A stretch of 64,000 bases of DNA from an uncultured Christensenella sp. (GTDB lineage Bacteria; Bacillota; Clostridia; Christensenellales; Borkfalkiaceae), in NCBI GenBank assembly GCA_910583855.1, contig CAJTYL010000006.1, positions 1 to 64,000 on the forward strand, given 5' to 3'. A model generated the notes under the pieces. It was not told the DNA's origin, searched no databases, and worked only from the letters and a program-made list of their open reading frames with translations. The first letter of the stretch is position 1. Each line of letters starts with the position of its first letter. The translations under genes were made by a program, and so were the position numbers. This document shows positions 15,373-25,171 of the stretch, piece after piece.

Positions 15373-15540
15373 ACGGCGCATGTCAAGCGCTCTGCTGTGT
15401 TGCGCTACGGCAACCCTTAGTCACGTCTTGGTAAACTCCTTCGGGTTTTCCTCGCACGCCTTGTATAGCGCTTAATCTTTGGTTTACGGAGATTTGCTTA
15501 ACGCTTATCGTTCTGCTTGCTTCTCTGCGTAGTTTCACAC
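15373..15540 (+). repeat. family B dispersed repeat, copy 1
   Basis: Begins directly after the preceding stop codon and contains the family signature GCGCAT...GTTGCGCTacGGCAAC...GTAAACTCC...CGCCTTGTATAGCGC...TTGCTTCTCTGCG. Other copies: 35144, 38391, 41991 and 62826. Confidence 0.65.
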
Positions 15541-15559
15541 CGTCAAACAATAAAAATAA

Positions 15560-16123
15560 ATGAAGAAAAACAAGAACCCGAAAACCTTTGAAATAGCCCT
15601 GTCGGGCATATCGTGCGCGGTGGCGGCGCTTGCGCTGTCGCTGGGTATAATGACGGGTTTGGGCGCGCTCACGGCAACGGGCTATTTAATCGCGGTTATC
15701 GCGCTTATGGTTCCCCTTTCAAAACAGTTTTTCCGCGGCGATTTTCTTGCTTACGTAGGAACGGTAATTCTTGCCGTCGTTTTGGGCGCGGCTGTCAAGT
15801 TTTGGGACTTGGTTCCGTTTGCGCTTTTTTTCGGGCTGCATCCGCTTGCAAACGCCCTTCAAATCCGCTTTAAAATAAACAGGTGGCTTGCTCTGGCTAT
15901 AAAGGCGGTTTGGTTCGACTGCACTCTCATCGTCGGCTATTATCTCGTTTTCGGCGGAATGCTCGGCGGTGCGCTCTTTCCCGAAGAGGTGTACGAAATA
16001 ATCAATAAATATATATTTCTTTTGATTTTCACCGTCGGCACGGTCGGGTTTTTCGTCTACGATTACCTGATTTTTAAAGTACAGATTTTAATCAACGGAA
16101 TAGTTTTCAGAATTAAAAAATAA
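15560..16123 (+). CDS. multi-pass membrane protein, ECF-substrate-component-like
   Basis: 187 residues with five or six membrane helices (ALSGISCAVAALALSLGIMTGLGA; TGYLIAVIALMVPL; LAYVGTVILAVVLGAAV; ILIVGYYLVFGG and a C-terminal FLLIFTVGTVGFFVYDYLIF). The pattern resembles small S-component or YybS-type proteins, but no substrate motif is visible. It has no clear ribosome binding site and ends 2 bases before rlmD, so the two are co-transcribed. Confidence 0.6.
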   Translation: MKKNKNPKTFEIALSGISCAVAALALSLGIMTGLGALTATGYLIAVIALMVPLSKQFFRGDFLAYVGTVILAVVLGAAVKFWDLVPFALFFGLHPLANALQIRFKINRWLALAIKAVWFDCTLIVGYYLVFGGMLGGALFPEEVYEIINKYIFLLIFTVGTVGFFVYDYLIFKVQILINGIVFRIKK

Positions 16124-16125
16124 TT

Positions 16126-17544
16126 ATGGAAAAGAATGAAGTATACGAAGGAGTCGTCGAGGACGTGGGAGCGGGCGGCGAGGGCATAGTAAAAATCGAA
16201 GGCACGACGGTTTTCGTGCCTTTTTGTCTTGCGGGCGAAAGGGTTGTTTTTAAAATTTTAAAAGTAAAGGATAATATCGCCTACGGCAAACTTCTCTCGG
16301 TTTTAAAGCCCGCCAAGGACAGAATTATTCCTCCATGCCCCGTGTTTTATAAGTGCGGCGGTTGCGATATACAGCATATGACTTACGCCGCGCAACTTGC
16401 ATTCAAACGGGAGTCCCTTGCGGCAACCTTGTGGAAAATCGGCGGAATAACGGCGGCGGTTAATCCCACCGTCCCGTGCGGAAACGAGCTTCGCTACCGC
16501 AACAAATTAGCCATGCCAATAGGCGTGAACGCAAACGGCGAAACGGTCTGCGGCTTTTACGCGCCGCACAGTCACAGAATAGTGGATACGGACGACTGTC
16601 TTATTCAGTCGGAGTGGATAAAGCCCGTAATCTCCGCCGTTAAAAAATTTGCAAAAGATCGGAGAATAAGCGGCTATAACGAGGCAACGCGTACGGGCGT
16701 TCTCCGCCGCATAGTCGTGCGGGAGCTTGGCGGAAAGTTTATTTTCGCTTTGGTCGCAGCTAAAAAAGTAGATTGCAAGCCGTTGATTGACGAGCTTGAA
16801 AAGTCATTTAAAAACTTCATGTTTCTCCTCAATATTAACCCGTCGCAGGGCAACGCCGTCTTTTCGGACAGCTGGCAGATTCTGCGCGGAGCGGGATATT
16901 TCGAGGCGGAAGAATGCGGCGTAAAGTATCGCGCGGGCGCGCAGACCTTCGTGCAGATAAACGACGATATCCGAGAAAAGCTGTACGCGCGCGTTCTCGA
17001 AGAAGCGGAAGAGGGCGCAGTTGCAATCGATTTGTACAGCGGCGGGGGTATGCTTACGGCAATGCTTGCGAAAAAGTGCGGCACGGCGTACGGCGTGGAA
17101 ATAGTAGAGGAAGCCTCGCGCTGCGCGGACGAGCTTAAAGAAGACAACGGGCTGGACGGTAAAATGTTCAATATCTGCGGTGCCGTGGAAAAAGAGATTG
17201 AAAAAGTTTTCGCCCTTACCGAGGGCAAAAAGAGAATAATCGTATGCGACCCGCCGAGAAGGGGTATGGATAGATCGGTCGTAAAAGCCGTAATGGCAAG
17301 CGGCGCGGACAAAATTATTTTAATAAGCTGTAACCCCGCAACCTTAGCCCGCGACCTGGGGCTTCTTGCGGGCGGACTTGAAGATATAGGCGGCGCACTG
17401 TATAAAACGGGCGGCGTCGAAACCGGGTACGAAATCGTAAGCGTAACGCCATTCGATATGTTCCCCCAAACCAAATGGTGTGAAACGTTGGTTGTCCTTT
17501 CCCGCAAAAAGCCCGACGGACATATCAACGTTAATGTGGGGTAA
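16126..17544 (+). CDS. rlmD: 23S rRNA (uracil-5-)-methyltransferase, RlmD/RumA family
   Basis: 472 residues. An N-terminal TRAM domain (residues ~1-60, GVVEDVGAGGEGIVK) for RNA binding, a [4Fe-4S] cysteine cluster CPVFYKCGGCDIQH (~residues 69-82), then the SAM-binding domain with LYSGGGMLTAMLA and CDPPRRGMD, and the catalytic-cysteine block ISCNPATLARD near residue 406. Methylates C5 of a specific uridine of 23S rRNA. In Firmicutes this family covers RlmCD and RlmD; which uridine is modified cannot be read here. Confidence 0.92.
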   Translation: MEKNEVYEGVVEDVGAGGEGIVKIEGTTVFVPFCLAGERVVFKILKVKDNIAYGKLLSVLKPAKDRIIPPCPVFYKCGGCDIQHMTYAAQLAFKRESLAATLWKIGGITAAVNPTVPCGNELRYRNKLAMPIGVNANGETVCGFYAPHSHRIVDTDDCLIQSEWIKPVISAVKKFAKDRRISGYNEATRTGVLRRIVVRELGGKFIFALVAAKKVDCKPLIDELEKSFKNFMFLLNINPSQGNAVFSDSWQILRGAGYFEAEECGVKYRAGAQTFVQINDDIREKLYARVLEEAEEGAVAIDLYSGGGMLTAMLAKKCGTAYGVEIVEEASRCADELKEDNGLDGKMFNICGAVEKEIEKVFALTEGKKRIIVCDPPRRGMDRSVVKAVMASGADKIILISCNPATLARDLGLLAGGLEDIGGALYKTGGVETGYEIVSVTPFDMFPQTKWCETLVVLSRKKPDGHINVNVG

Positions 17545-17591
17545 GAAGATATGGGAGTATATAATTCCTCACAGTTAATTGTTATGGTGTC

Positions 17592-17625
17592 AAACGACTT
17601 TACATTTTGTAAAGTCGTTTTTACT
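17592..17625 (+). terminator. terminator after rlmD
   Basis: A 13-base perfect stem AAACGACTTTACA/TGTAAAGTCGTTT (17592-17604 with 17608-17620) followed by TTACTTT. Confidence 0.9.
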
Positions 17626-17656
17626 TTAAAAAATTCTTTAAATTTTAGAGATAATC

Positions 17657-17685
17657 TTGCGTTTTACATTTTTATGTACTAAAAT
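17657..17685 (+). promoter_or_regulatory. sigma-A promoter of the type III R-M operon
   Basis: TTGCGT (17657-17662), a 17-base spacer and TAAAAT (17680-17685), 34 bases upstream of the Xre gene. Confidence 0.65.
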
Positions 17686-17718
17686 AAGAATATCAAATAA
17701 AGCGTAGGAGATTTTGAA

Positions 17719-17922
17719 ATGGCGGCAAGCTATAAAAAATTGTGGAAACTACTGATTGATAAAGATATGAAAAAAGAAGATTTGCGTTTGGCGGCGGGAA
17801 TTACGACAACCGCTATGGCAAAGCTTGGCAGGAACGAAGATGTGAAAACTTCGGTCTTGCTTAAAATCTGCAAAGCGCTTGACTGTGATCTATCCGACAT
17901 TATGGAAATCGTGGAGGACTAA
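17719..17922 (+). CDS. Xre-family helix-turn-helix regulator
   Basis: 67 residues, almost entirely a Cro/CI HTH: YKKLWKLLIDKDMKKEDLRL, then the recognition region AGITTTAMAKLGR and ALDCDLSDIMEIV. GTAGGAG precedes the ATG. It is the first gene before mod and res, so it probably controls this operon. An 18-codon frame (17924-17980) starting right after its stop is too short to call a gene; the rest of the 150-base gap before mod shows nothing else. Confidence 0.85.
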   Translation: MAASYKKLWKLLIDKDMKKEDLRLAAGITTTAMAKLGRNEDVKTSVLLKICKALDCDLSDIMEIVED

Positions 17923-18073
17923 TATGGAAAACGAAAAGTGTCTTTTGCAAATATCCCAACTCGAAAAATATGTCGTTTGAATCACCGTATAAAATAAATA
18001 CTTATATCGGAATTATTGAAATTTATTTAACAAGTAAGTTGGAAAAATTACGCAAAACAAGAGGTAACTAATA

Positions 18074-19708
18074 ATGCCTAATCTTTCACAGAAAAAGCGC
18101 AAGCGGATGCTTGAGTTTTTGCAAAAAATAAAAGAAGAACACAAGAACGACGACGAAATGCTTATTGCGTTGGGAGAAATAGAAAGCGAGCTTAACGCAA
18201 AGAAGTACGGGCTTGTGTGGGAAGAACACGAAGAAAAAGTTGACGTTCAAATGCGGACGCATATTCCTGTCTTTACGGAAGTGAAAGAACGGGAGATTTC
18301 TGCCGCGCCCGAAAAGCCGTACAATTTTTTGCTTGAAGGAGATAATCTGCATAGCTTATATCTGCTTGAAAAGACGCACAAAGGGGCAATCGATTTAATT
18401 TACATAGATCCGCCGTATAATACGGGGAAAAGCTTTATGTATGATGACAAAATGATAGGTGATGACGATAATTTTAAGCATAGTAAATGGTTGTCATTTA
18501 TGAAACAGCGGTTGTCGTTAGCACATAAAGTTTTAAAAGATAGCGGTGTAATTTTTATTTCAATCAATGATTACGAAGGCGCGCCATTGAAATTGCTTTG
18601 TGATTCTGTTTTTGACGAAAGTAATTTTTTAGGACAATTAACGTGGGAATCAACTACCCAACCTATAAATGCGGGTAAGGCAAAGTTTTCGTTACAAAAA
18701 AAAGTAGAATCTATCTATTGTTATGCAAAAGATAAATCAAAAAAGAAAGATTTTTTGCTAACCAAAACGGAATCAATTTTAAAATATCCGCATGAGGGTA
18801 AGTATGGGGCGTGCAGGTTTGAAATTATAGAAAAAAGCGATGCGGGCGGATATCAAAGAGATACGATGAAATTTTCGATTTTAGGACAATATCCTCGAAA
18901 AGGTAAAAGATGGCAAATTGGACTAGAAACTGCTCGTGAACTTGAACGGCTTGGGAAAGTGGAAGTAATTAACGGAGTAGTAAAAAAAGCTGTTTATCCA
19001 GAAGATGAAATAGATAAACAAAGATATGTTCCGTTTTGGTCTCATTTGACGGCGCAAGACGCTGGAACTGCGCAAAACGGTAAAGAAGAATTAAACGAAG
19101 TTTTAGGAAATGCAGTAGGATTTGATACAGTAAAACCTTGTCAACTAATTAAATCTTTACTATCACATTTTTCTAATGATTTAATTGTTTTAGATTTTTT
19201 TGCGGGTTCTGCAACCACGGCACAAGCAATTTTAGAAATGAATAAGCTCGACAACGGCAATAGAAGATTTATTCTATGTACTAATAATGAGAGTAATATA
19301 TGTTCTGAGATAGCTTATCCGCGTATTAAAACAGTGATAACGGGTAAGCGTGCGGACGGCAGCTCATATTCGGACGGCATACCTGCGAATCTAAAATATT
19401 ACCGTACCGATTTTGTACCCCGTGACGAAGAGTATTTATCCGACGCGCTTTTAGAACATATCGCCGAAATGATACAGCTTGAACACGGCGTAAAAATAGA
19501 CGGTAGCAAATACCGTATGATTATGAGCGATGCGGAAGCGGATTTGTTCTTTCAAAACGCGGAAGAGATTGCAACTGTCAAAGCGCTGTATATTTCCAAA
19601 AACGTACTGTTGACCACGGAGCAAAGAGAAAAGTTAAACGGCGCGGAATTACATATTATTCCCGACGATTATTTCTTATTCGAACTCAAAGAGGAGGCAC
19701 ACGTATGA
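18074..19708 (+). CDS. mod: type III restriction-modification DNA methyltransferase (Mod)
   Basis: 544 residues. N6-adenine methyltransferase of the beta class: motif IV DPPYNTG (Asp112) precedes the SAM-binding FAGSATT (Phe376). An N-terminal helical segment (residues 1-90) contacts Res; the region between the motifs, with lower G+C, is the target-recognition domain and is the part expected to vary between strains. It modifies one strand of an asymmetric site. The stop overlaps the res start by 4 bp (ATGA). Confidence 0.95.
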   Translation: MPNLSQKKRKRMLEFLQKIKEEHKNDDEMLIALGEIESELNAKKYGLVWEEHEEKVDVQMRTHIPVFTEVKEREISAAPEKPYNFLLEGDNLHSLYLLEKTHKGAIDLIYIDPPYNTGKSFMYDDKMIGDDDNFKHSKWLSFMKQRLSLAHKVLKDSGVIFISINDYEGAPLKLLCDSVFDESNFLGQLTWESTTQPINAGKAKFSLQKKVESIYCYAKDKSKKKDFLLTKTESILKYPHEGKYGACRFEIIEKSDAGGYQRDTMKFSILGQYPRKGKRWQIGLETARELERLGKVEVINGVVKKAVYPEDEIDKQRYVPFWSHLTAQDAGTAQNGKEELNEVLGNAVGFDTVKPCQLIKSLLSHFSNDLIVLDFFAGSATTAQAILEMNKLDNGNRRFILCTNNESNICSEIAYPRIKTVITGKRADGSSYSDGIPANLKYYRTDFVPRDEEYLSDALLEHIAEMIQLEHGVKIDGSKYRMIMSDAEADLFFQNAEEIATVKALYISKNVLLTTEQREKLNGAELHIIPDDYFLFELKEEAHV

Positions 19709-21927
19709 TAATAAAATTGCCTAACGGATTATTTCCGTTTCAGAGAGAGGCTTCGCTTAAATTACTTGATATAACTTCAAATGAGAAGTCTAAACAGACT
19801 GTCGTTATGAAGTCGCCTACGGGCTCGGGGAAGACGTTAATTCTCATTGATTTTATTGACGAGTACTTGTATAACGTAAATAATAAAACCGCTTTTATAT
19901 GGCTATGCCCCGGCAAAGGGAATTTAGAGGAACAGAGCCGTGAAAAGATGGATAAGTACGGCGCACAGCGAAGCACTCAAAATTTATTTGAAGCGTTGTT
20001 GAACGGTTTTACCGCCGAAAGCACGACGTTTATAAACTGGGAGCTTGTAACAAAGACGGGAAACAAGGCAATTACGGAAGGCGAAAAGAAGAATTTATTC
20101 GACAGGATAGCCGAAGCGCATCGGGCGGGTATTTCATTTATTGTAATAATCGACGAGGAACACAGCAATAATACCGCCAAGGCAAATACTATTATTAACG
20201 CATTTTCGCCCAAACATGTAGTGCGCGTCAGTGCAACGGCGATAAGTAACAGTAGGTTTGAATATTTTGAAATCGACGAAACAGACGTTATTGATGAGGG
20301 GTTGATAACGAGTGCAATTTACGTCAATGAAGGCGTTGAAGACGGTATGGAAATCAAGGACGATTACGACTGTCTTTTAGAGCTTGCCGATAAAAAACGT
20401 AAAGAAATTGCTTTGCGATATAAGGAAAAAGTAACGGACAAAATTATACGTCCGCTTGTTTTGATACAGTTTCCGAACGGGCAACCCGAAACGATAGAGG
20501 CGGTGGAAAAGAAGTTAGCCGATATGGGCTACACCTATGACAACGGAATGGTGTCAAAGTGGATGAGCGAAGATAAACGCGATTTAACTGCCGATTTAAC
20601 TAAAAACGACGGTACGCCCGTATTTCTTTTAATGAAGCAGGCTATCAGTACCGGATGGGACTGTCCTCGCGCCAAAATTCTTGTTAAGTTACGCGAGGGA
20701 ATGAGCGAAAGTTTCCAGATTCAGACGATAGGGCGTATTCGCAGGATGCCCGAAGCAAAACACTATAATGATGATTTGCTTGATTTTTGTTACGTATATA
20801 CGTTTGACGAAAAGTTTAAAGCGGGTATGTTACAGGAAGAAGACCGTGCGTATATTCCGCGCAGACTGTTTTTAAAGGAAAAATGCAAATCGTTTGAGTT
20901 GGAAAAGCAAATCGAAAGTACGCAATACGGCGGATTGGGCGAACGCGACGTTTTACAGAAGATTTATAATTATTACGTAACGAAATATAAGTTGGGTAAG
21001 GATAAAGAGCAAAATAAAAAATTGCTCCACGAGCTTGGCGGGTACATATTCGGCGATAAAATAATCAATAAGTTTGTGGGCGGTGTTTATGTGCTTACCG
21101 ATTCTTTAAGCGAGAGTGATGAATATAAAACGGCGTATAAGAACGTAGACGGGCGTAACCACAGAATTTATCTTTTGCATAGTCTCGAAAATATTTCCAA
21201 GTCGATTTTAATGCAAAGGGATAGCTTGCAGGTCATTTTGGAACGACTTTTCAGAAAGCAATTTGCTATTAGTCCTCATAAGCTTGTATCGCTTGATACG
21301 AGGGAATATCTGGCTTTTATTGTGAATAACGAACGCTTGATAAAGAACGATTTGGATACCGTTACCGGTGAGATTATAGAACAGTTATCGTTTAAAACAA
21401 AGCCACAGAAATTCACTTTTAAAATACCCGAACAATGTTTTTATAAATACGATCCGTCTGTTAAGAACGAAACGGAATATTCAAAGAACGCATATGAGGG
21501 ATACACTTCGGGTTTTGCTACAACTGTTGTTCGCAGTGTGTGTGAGCTGTTGTTTGAACAGCATTGCGAATCGCGTGAAGACATTGATTGGGTTTATAAA
21601 AACGGAGATAGCGGGCAGCAGTATTTCTCTATTGTGTATTATCAGGGAATGGGTAAACAACGGCTGTTTTACGCTGACTATATCGTCAAAAAGAAAGACG
21701 GGACAATTTGGGTTATTGAAACAAAAGGCGGTGAAAGCAAAGGCAAAGACAAGAACATAGACAAGCAGATAGCAAATAAATTTATCGCCTTTAAGCAGTA
21801 TGCCGAAGAACACAATTTACATTGGGGTTTTGTACGGGATAAAGACAATGCTTTGTATATCAACAATACCGAATTTTGCGAAGATATGGCGGACGAGCAT
21901 TGGGTGCCGTTGAAGGAAGTGTTTTAA
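19705..21927 (+). CDS. res: type III restriction enzyme helicase-nuclease subunit (Res)
   Basis: 740 residues. SF2 helicase core with Walker A SPTGSGKT (residues 37-44), DEAH-type box DEEH (~150-153), SATAIS (motif III) and the C-terminal lobe QTIGRIRRMPEAKH (motif VI). The C-terminal nuclease has Asp658, Glu672 and Lys674 (ADY ... VIETKGG), a PD-(D/E)xK site. With Mod it forms the complex that uses ATP to communicate between two head-to-head sites and cleave foreign DNA. It appears full-length and intact. Confidence 0.95.
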   Translation: MIIKLPNGLFPFQREASLKLLDITSNEKSKQTVVMKSPTGSGKTLILIDFIDEYLYNVNNKTAFIWLCPGKGNLEEQSREKMDKYGAQRSTQNLFEALLNGFTAESTTFINWELVTKTGNKAITEGEKKNLFDRIAEAHRAGISFIVIIDEEHSNNTAKANTIINAFSPKHVVRVSATAISNSRFEYFEIDETDVIDEGLITSAIYVNEGVEDGMEIKDDYDCLLELADKKRKEIALRYKEKVTDKIIRPLVLIQFPNGQPETIEAVEKKLADMGYTYDNGMVSKWMSEDKRDLTADLTKNDGTPVFLLMKQAISTGWDCPRAKILVKLREGMSESFQIQTIGRIRRMPEAKHYNDDLLDFCYVYTFDEKFKAGMLQEEDRAYIPRRLFLKEKCKSFELEKQIESTQYGGLGERDVLQKIYNYYVTKYKLGKDKEQNKKLLHELGGYIFGDKIINKFVGGVYVLTDSLSESDEYKTAYKNVDGRNHRIYLLHSLENISKSILMQRDSLQVILERLFRKQFAISPHKLVSLDTREYLAFIVNNERLIKNDLDTVTGEIIEQLSFKTKPQKFTFKIPEQCFYKYDPSVKNETEYSKNAYEGYTSGFATTVVRSVCELLFEQHCESREDIDWVYKNGDSGQQYFSIVYYQGMGKQRLFYADYIVKKKDGTIWVIETKGGESKGKDKNIDKQIANKFIAFKQYAEEHNLHWGFVRDKDNALYINNTEFCEDMADEHWVPLKEVF

Positions 21928-22011
21928 TATATAAATTTATAATCAAATGCTTTACACTACCTAAAATATTTTTGAATATTTTAAAATTCCGAAAAAGAAC
22001 GAGGAAAGCTT

Positions 22012-23517
22012 ATGAAATACGAAAATCCCGTTTTGTTATCCGATTATTCCGACCCCGACGTAATAAGGGTGGGCGACGACTTTTATATGGTTGCGTCCAG
22101 CTTCAACCATGTGCCGGGCGTGCCTGTTCTGCACTCCAAAAACTTAGTAGAGTGGGAAATCATAAACTACGTTTTGGACGCTTTGCCCTTTGAAAAGCAC
22201 GGTGAAGTCTGCCACGGTCAAGGCGCGTGGGCGCCATCTTTAAGATATCATAACGGCAAATTTTACTGCCTTATTCCCTTTCCCGACGATGGTATTTTCG
22301 TTGCGGAAACCGCCGACCCCTACGGCAAGTGGTCGCTTCTCCGTCCCCTTTTAACGGGCGCGGGCTACGAAGATCCCTGCCCGATTTGGGCGGACGGCAA
22401 GTGTTACGTTGTTTTTGCTTTTGTAAAGAGCAGGATAGGCTTCAATTCCCGTCTTGCCGTTTTCGAGGCGGACGAAGGACTGAAAACCGTCAAGGGCGAT
22501 TATAAAATAATTTACGACGGGCGCGACTTAGCCCCCAAGATAGAGGGACCCAAAATCTACCGCCACGGCAAGCATTTCTATATTCTTGCGCCCGCGGGCG
22601 GCGTAAAGACGGGTTGGCAGGTTGCCCTCCGCAGTGAAAAAATTTACGGCGATTGGGAGACGAAGATAATTTTAACGCAGGGCGAAACGGCGGTAAACGG
22701 ACCCCATCAGGGCGCGCTTATCGATTTAGACGACGCGGGCGAAAAGTGGGCGTTTATGCACTTTCAGGATATGGGCGCGTACGGGCGCGTCGTACACCTG
22801 CAACCCGCCGTATGGGAGAACGGTTGGATTATCTGCGGTAAAGCCGACGGCGACGGTCTTGCAGGTACGCCCGTTGCGGGCGGCGAATACCCCGTTGATA
22901 TTTTTACGGGCGCAAAGATAAACCCTTCGGACGAGTTTGACGGCGACAGGCTTTCGTTCGTCTGGCAGACCCCCGCAAACAGGCGGGAGGAGTGGTTTTC
23001 TTTTAAGCGCGGGCTTAAACTGAATTGTTGCCGGTTTGAAAAAAGCGCGCTGTCCGACCTGCCGCAACTGATAATGCAAAAGGTGCAATACAAGAATTTC
23101 GCCGTCAACAGCAAATGCAAGTTAAATCTTGTAAACGACGGGGACGAGGTTGGCTTCACCGTGTTCGGCAAAAGCTACTCGTACGTCTGCGTGGTGCGCC
23201 GTGACGGGCAAAATTTCCTTGAAATACGCAAGGGCGAAATAGGCGGGGAGGAGGACGAAACGCTTGCAAAAAGCCAGCCTTACGACGAGGGCAGCGTAAC
23301 CTTTAAGCTTTCCGCCAAGTACGAAAGTCCAAATCTTCTGACATATAAATTCTCGTTCGGCGGTAGCGCGTTCACGCATAAGTTCTATGCGGAGGCGGGT
23401 GTGTGGACTGGCGCGAAAATAGGCGTATACGCCCGCGGCAACGTGGAAAAAGGCAAGGGCTCGGCAACTTTTAAATATTTCCGCGTGACCTGCACGGATA
23501 ACAGAGTAAGAGAATAA
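22012..23517 (+). CDS. glycoside hydrolase family 43 enzyme (beta-xylosidase / arabinofuranosidase type)
   Basis: 501 residues, no signal peptide, so cytoplasmic. Five-bladed propeller with the catalytic triad visible: base Asp14 (YSDPDVI), pKa-tuning Asp121 (YEDPCP) and acid Glu178 (IEGPKIY). A C-terminal beta-sandwich (residues ~310-500) completes the two-domain GH43 architecture. It probably trims xylose or arabinose side chains from imported plant oligosaccharides. It follows res by 84 bp, with GAGGAAAGC before the ATG, and marks the left edge of the pectin region. Confidence 0.9.
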   Translation: MKYENPVLLSDYSDPDVIRVGDDFYMVASSFNHVPGVPVLHSKNLVEWEIINYVLDALPFEKHGEVCHGQGAWAPSLRYHNGKFYCLIPFPDDGIFVAETADPYGKWSLLRPLLTGAGYEDPCPIWADGKCYVVFAFVKSRIGFNSRLAVFEADEGLKTVKGDYKIIYDGRDLAPKIEGPKIYRHGKHFYILAPAGGVKTGWQVALRSEKIYGDWETKIILTQGETAVNGPHQGALIDLDDAGEKWAFMHFQDMGAYGRVVHLQPAVWENGWIICGKADGDGLAGTPVAGGEYPVDIFTGAKINPSDEFDGDRLSFVWQTPANRREEWFSFKRGLKLNCCRFEKSALSDLPQLIMQKVQYKNFAVNSKCKLNLVNDGDEVGFTVFGKSYSYVCVVRRDGQNFLEIRKGEIGGEEDETLAKSQPYDEGSVTFKLSAKYESPNLLTYKFSFGGSAFTHKFYAEAGVWTGAKIGVYARGNVEKGKGSATFKYFRVTCTDNRVRE

Positions 23518-23532
23518 ATATATTTATAATAC

Positions 23533-23564
23533 GCGCCCGCGACTGTAACGAAGCGGGCGTTTTT
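23533..23564 (+). terminator. terminator after the GH43 gene
   Basis: CGCCCGCG/CGAAGCGGGCG stem (23535-23560) followed by TTTTTAAT. Confidence 0.85.
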
Positions 23565-23626
23565 AATCGCTTTACTTTTACGCCGTTAAGTATTACAATG
23601 TAATGAATTTATAAAGGAGGGTAGCT

Positions 23627-25171
23627 ATGACGAAATCGAAAATCAAACCCAAGTATGCGCTTTTTACGGGTAAAGCCCTTCTTTTTTTAATTCTGCCTAT
23701 CGTTATCGAACAAATTTTTTCCACCTCTTTGGGGCTTTTCGACTCCATGATGGTCTCAAGCATCGGGGATATAAACGAAGCGGGCGACATCGTAAAAAAC
23801 GCAAGCACGGCCGTCTCCAACGTCGACCAGATAAACCACCTCGTAATTCAACTGTTTTCCGCATTTGCAACGGGCGGCGCGATTATAACCTCGCAGTTTA
23901 TAGGCGCAAGGAATATAGACGACGCCAACAAAAGCGCAAAACAGGTTTTGGTTTTAGTCTTTATAATTTCTATAGGGCTTGCGGTTTTGTGCCTTGCCTT
24001 GAACTGGTGTCTATTAAAGCTTTTCTACGGCGGCGCGCCTGAAAGTACGTTCGTCTATATGCAACAGTACTTCTATATCACCGCCGCGTCTTTCCCGTTT
24101 ATCGGCGTGTTCAACGCCTGCGCCGCTCTTTTAAGGGCGCAAAGAAAGTCGGTCTTCACTATGGCAAGCGCGGCAATCTCCTGCGTTTTGAACGTGGGCT
24201 TCAACGCCCTCTTTATCTATGCTTTGGGCTTAAAGGTAGTGGGCGCGGGGCTTGCAACGCTTATCTGCCGCGCCGTACCCGCAATATTTATGCTGTGCCT
24301 TTTGTGCAAAAAGAACTATCTCGTTCACGTTAAAATTTTCGAAAAATTCCGTTTCGATAAGACGATGATAAAGAAAATTCTGCACCTTGCCATACCCAGC
24401 GGAATAGAGGCGTGTCTTTTCCAACTCGGCAAACTGATGACCTCGGTATTTATAAATATAGGTTATTATACGCAGAACGGCACCAACGTTCAGGCAAACG
24501 CAAACTCCGTTGCGTCCAACATAAACAATATAGCCTCCGTCGTGGGCGGCGGCGTGGGCACCTCTTCGCTGACGGTAATAGGTCAGGCGGTCGGCACGGG
24601 CGACGTAAACCAAACCAAATACTATATGAAGAAAATGTTTATCGTTTCCTATATAGCAAACGCCTTAACCGTCGCGCTCATTATGGGTACAGCGCAGTGG
24701 CTCGTTCTTTTGTACGACTACCCCGATTCCACCCGCCAAATTGCATTGAACTGCCTGTATATGTGTCTTGCGTTCCAATTCGTAACGTATCCGCTGTCGT
24801 TTACTACCCCCGCGATACTCAAAGCCACGTCTGACGTAAAATACGTAATGTTTGCGGCGATAGGCTCTATGATATTAATGCGCGTAGGCGTGTGCTTCGT
24901 TTTAACCACCGATATGTTGCCCTTCAAAATGGGCGCAATGGGCTTCTGGATAGCAATGTGTGCGGACTGGGTTGCCCGTTCTATTCTGTTTATGTCAAGG
25001 CTTTTGTCTGGCAGGTGGAAAAAGTCCTCGGGTCTTTTAAAGGAAGTCCCCGCAGTACCTATCCCTGCGGTAACGGTCGGGGGCGAAGGCGCGGAGGGGT
25101 TAACAGTTGAAGAGCCCGCCCCCGAAGACGGGGAAGAAAAGGAGAACGACGATGTTCAGGCAGATGTTTGA
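23627..25171 (+). CDS. MATE family multidrug/metabolite exporter
   Basis: 514 residues, twelve membrane helices in two homologous halves (e.g. LFSAFATGGAIITSQFIGAR in half 1 and SSLTVIGQAVGTGDVNQ in half 2), the NorM-like layout. A long Pro/Glu/Gly-rich cytoplasmic tail (residues ~465-514) is unusual for the family. AAGGAGGG precedes the ATG. Expected to export small molecules in exchange for Na+ or H+. It overlaps the deacetylase gene by 20 bp. Confidence 0.92.
   Translation: MTKSKIKPKYALFTGKALLFLILPIVIEQIFSTSLGLFDSMMVSSIGDINEAGDIVKNASTAVSNVDQINHLVIQLFSAFATGGAIITSQFIGARNIDDANKSAKQVLVLVFIISIGLAVLCLALNWCLLKLFYGGAPESTFVYMQQYFYITAASFPFIGVFNACAALLRAQRKSVFTMASAAISCVLNVGFNALFIYALGLKVVGAGLATLICRAVPAIFMLCLLCKKNYLVHVKIFEKFRFDKTMIKKILHLAIPSGIEACLFQLGKLMTSVFINIGYYTQNGTNVQANANSVASNINNIASVVGGGVGTSSLTVIGQAVGTGDVNQTKYYMKKMFIVSYIANALTVALIMGTAQWLVLLYDYPDSTRQIALNCLYMCLAFQFVTYPLSFTTPAILKATSDVKYVMFAAIGSMILMRVGVCFVLTTDMLPFKMGAMGFWIAMCADWVARSILFMSRLLSGRWKKSSGLLKEVPAVPIPAVTVGGEGAEGLTVEEPAPEDGEEKENDDVQADV

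Noticed and set aside
16674..17528. Long open frame on the minus strand opposite rlmD
   Set aside because: It mirrors rlmD in another frame, is rich in Ser/Pro/Arg with no domain, and rlmD has all family motifs.
17924..17980. 18-codon frame between the Xre and mod genes
   Set aside because: Too short to support as a gene, though it starts right after the Xre stop; noted as a possible leader or remnant only.
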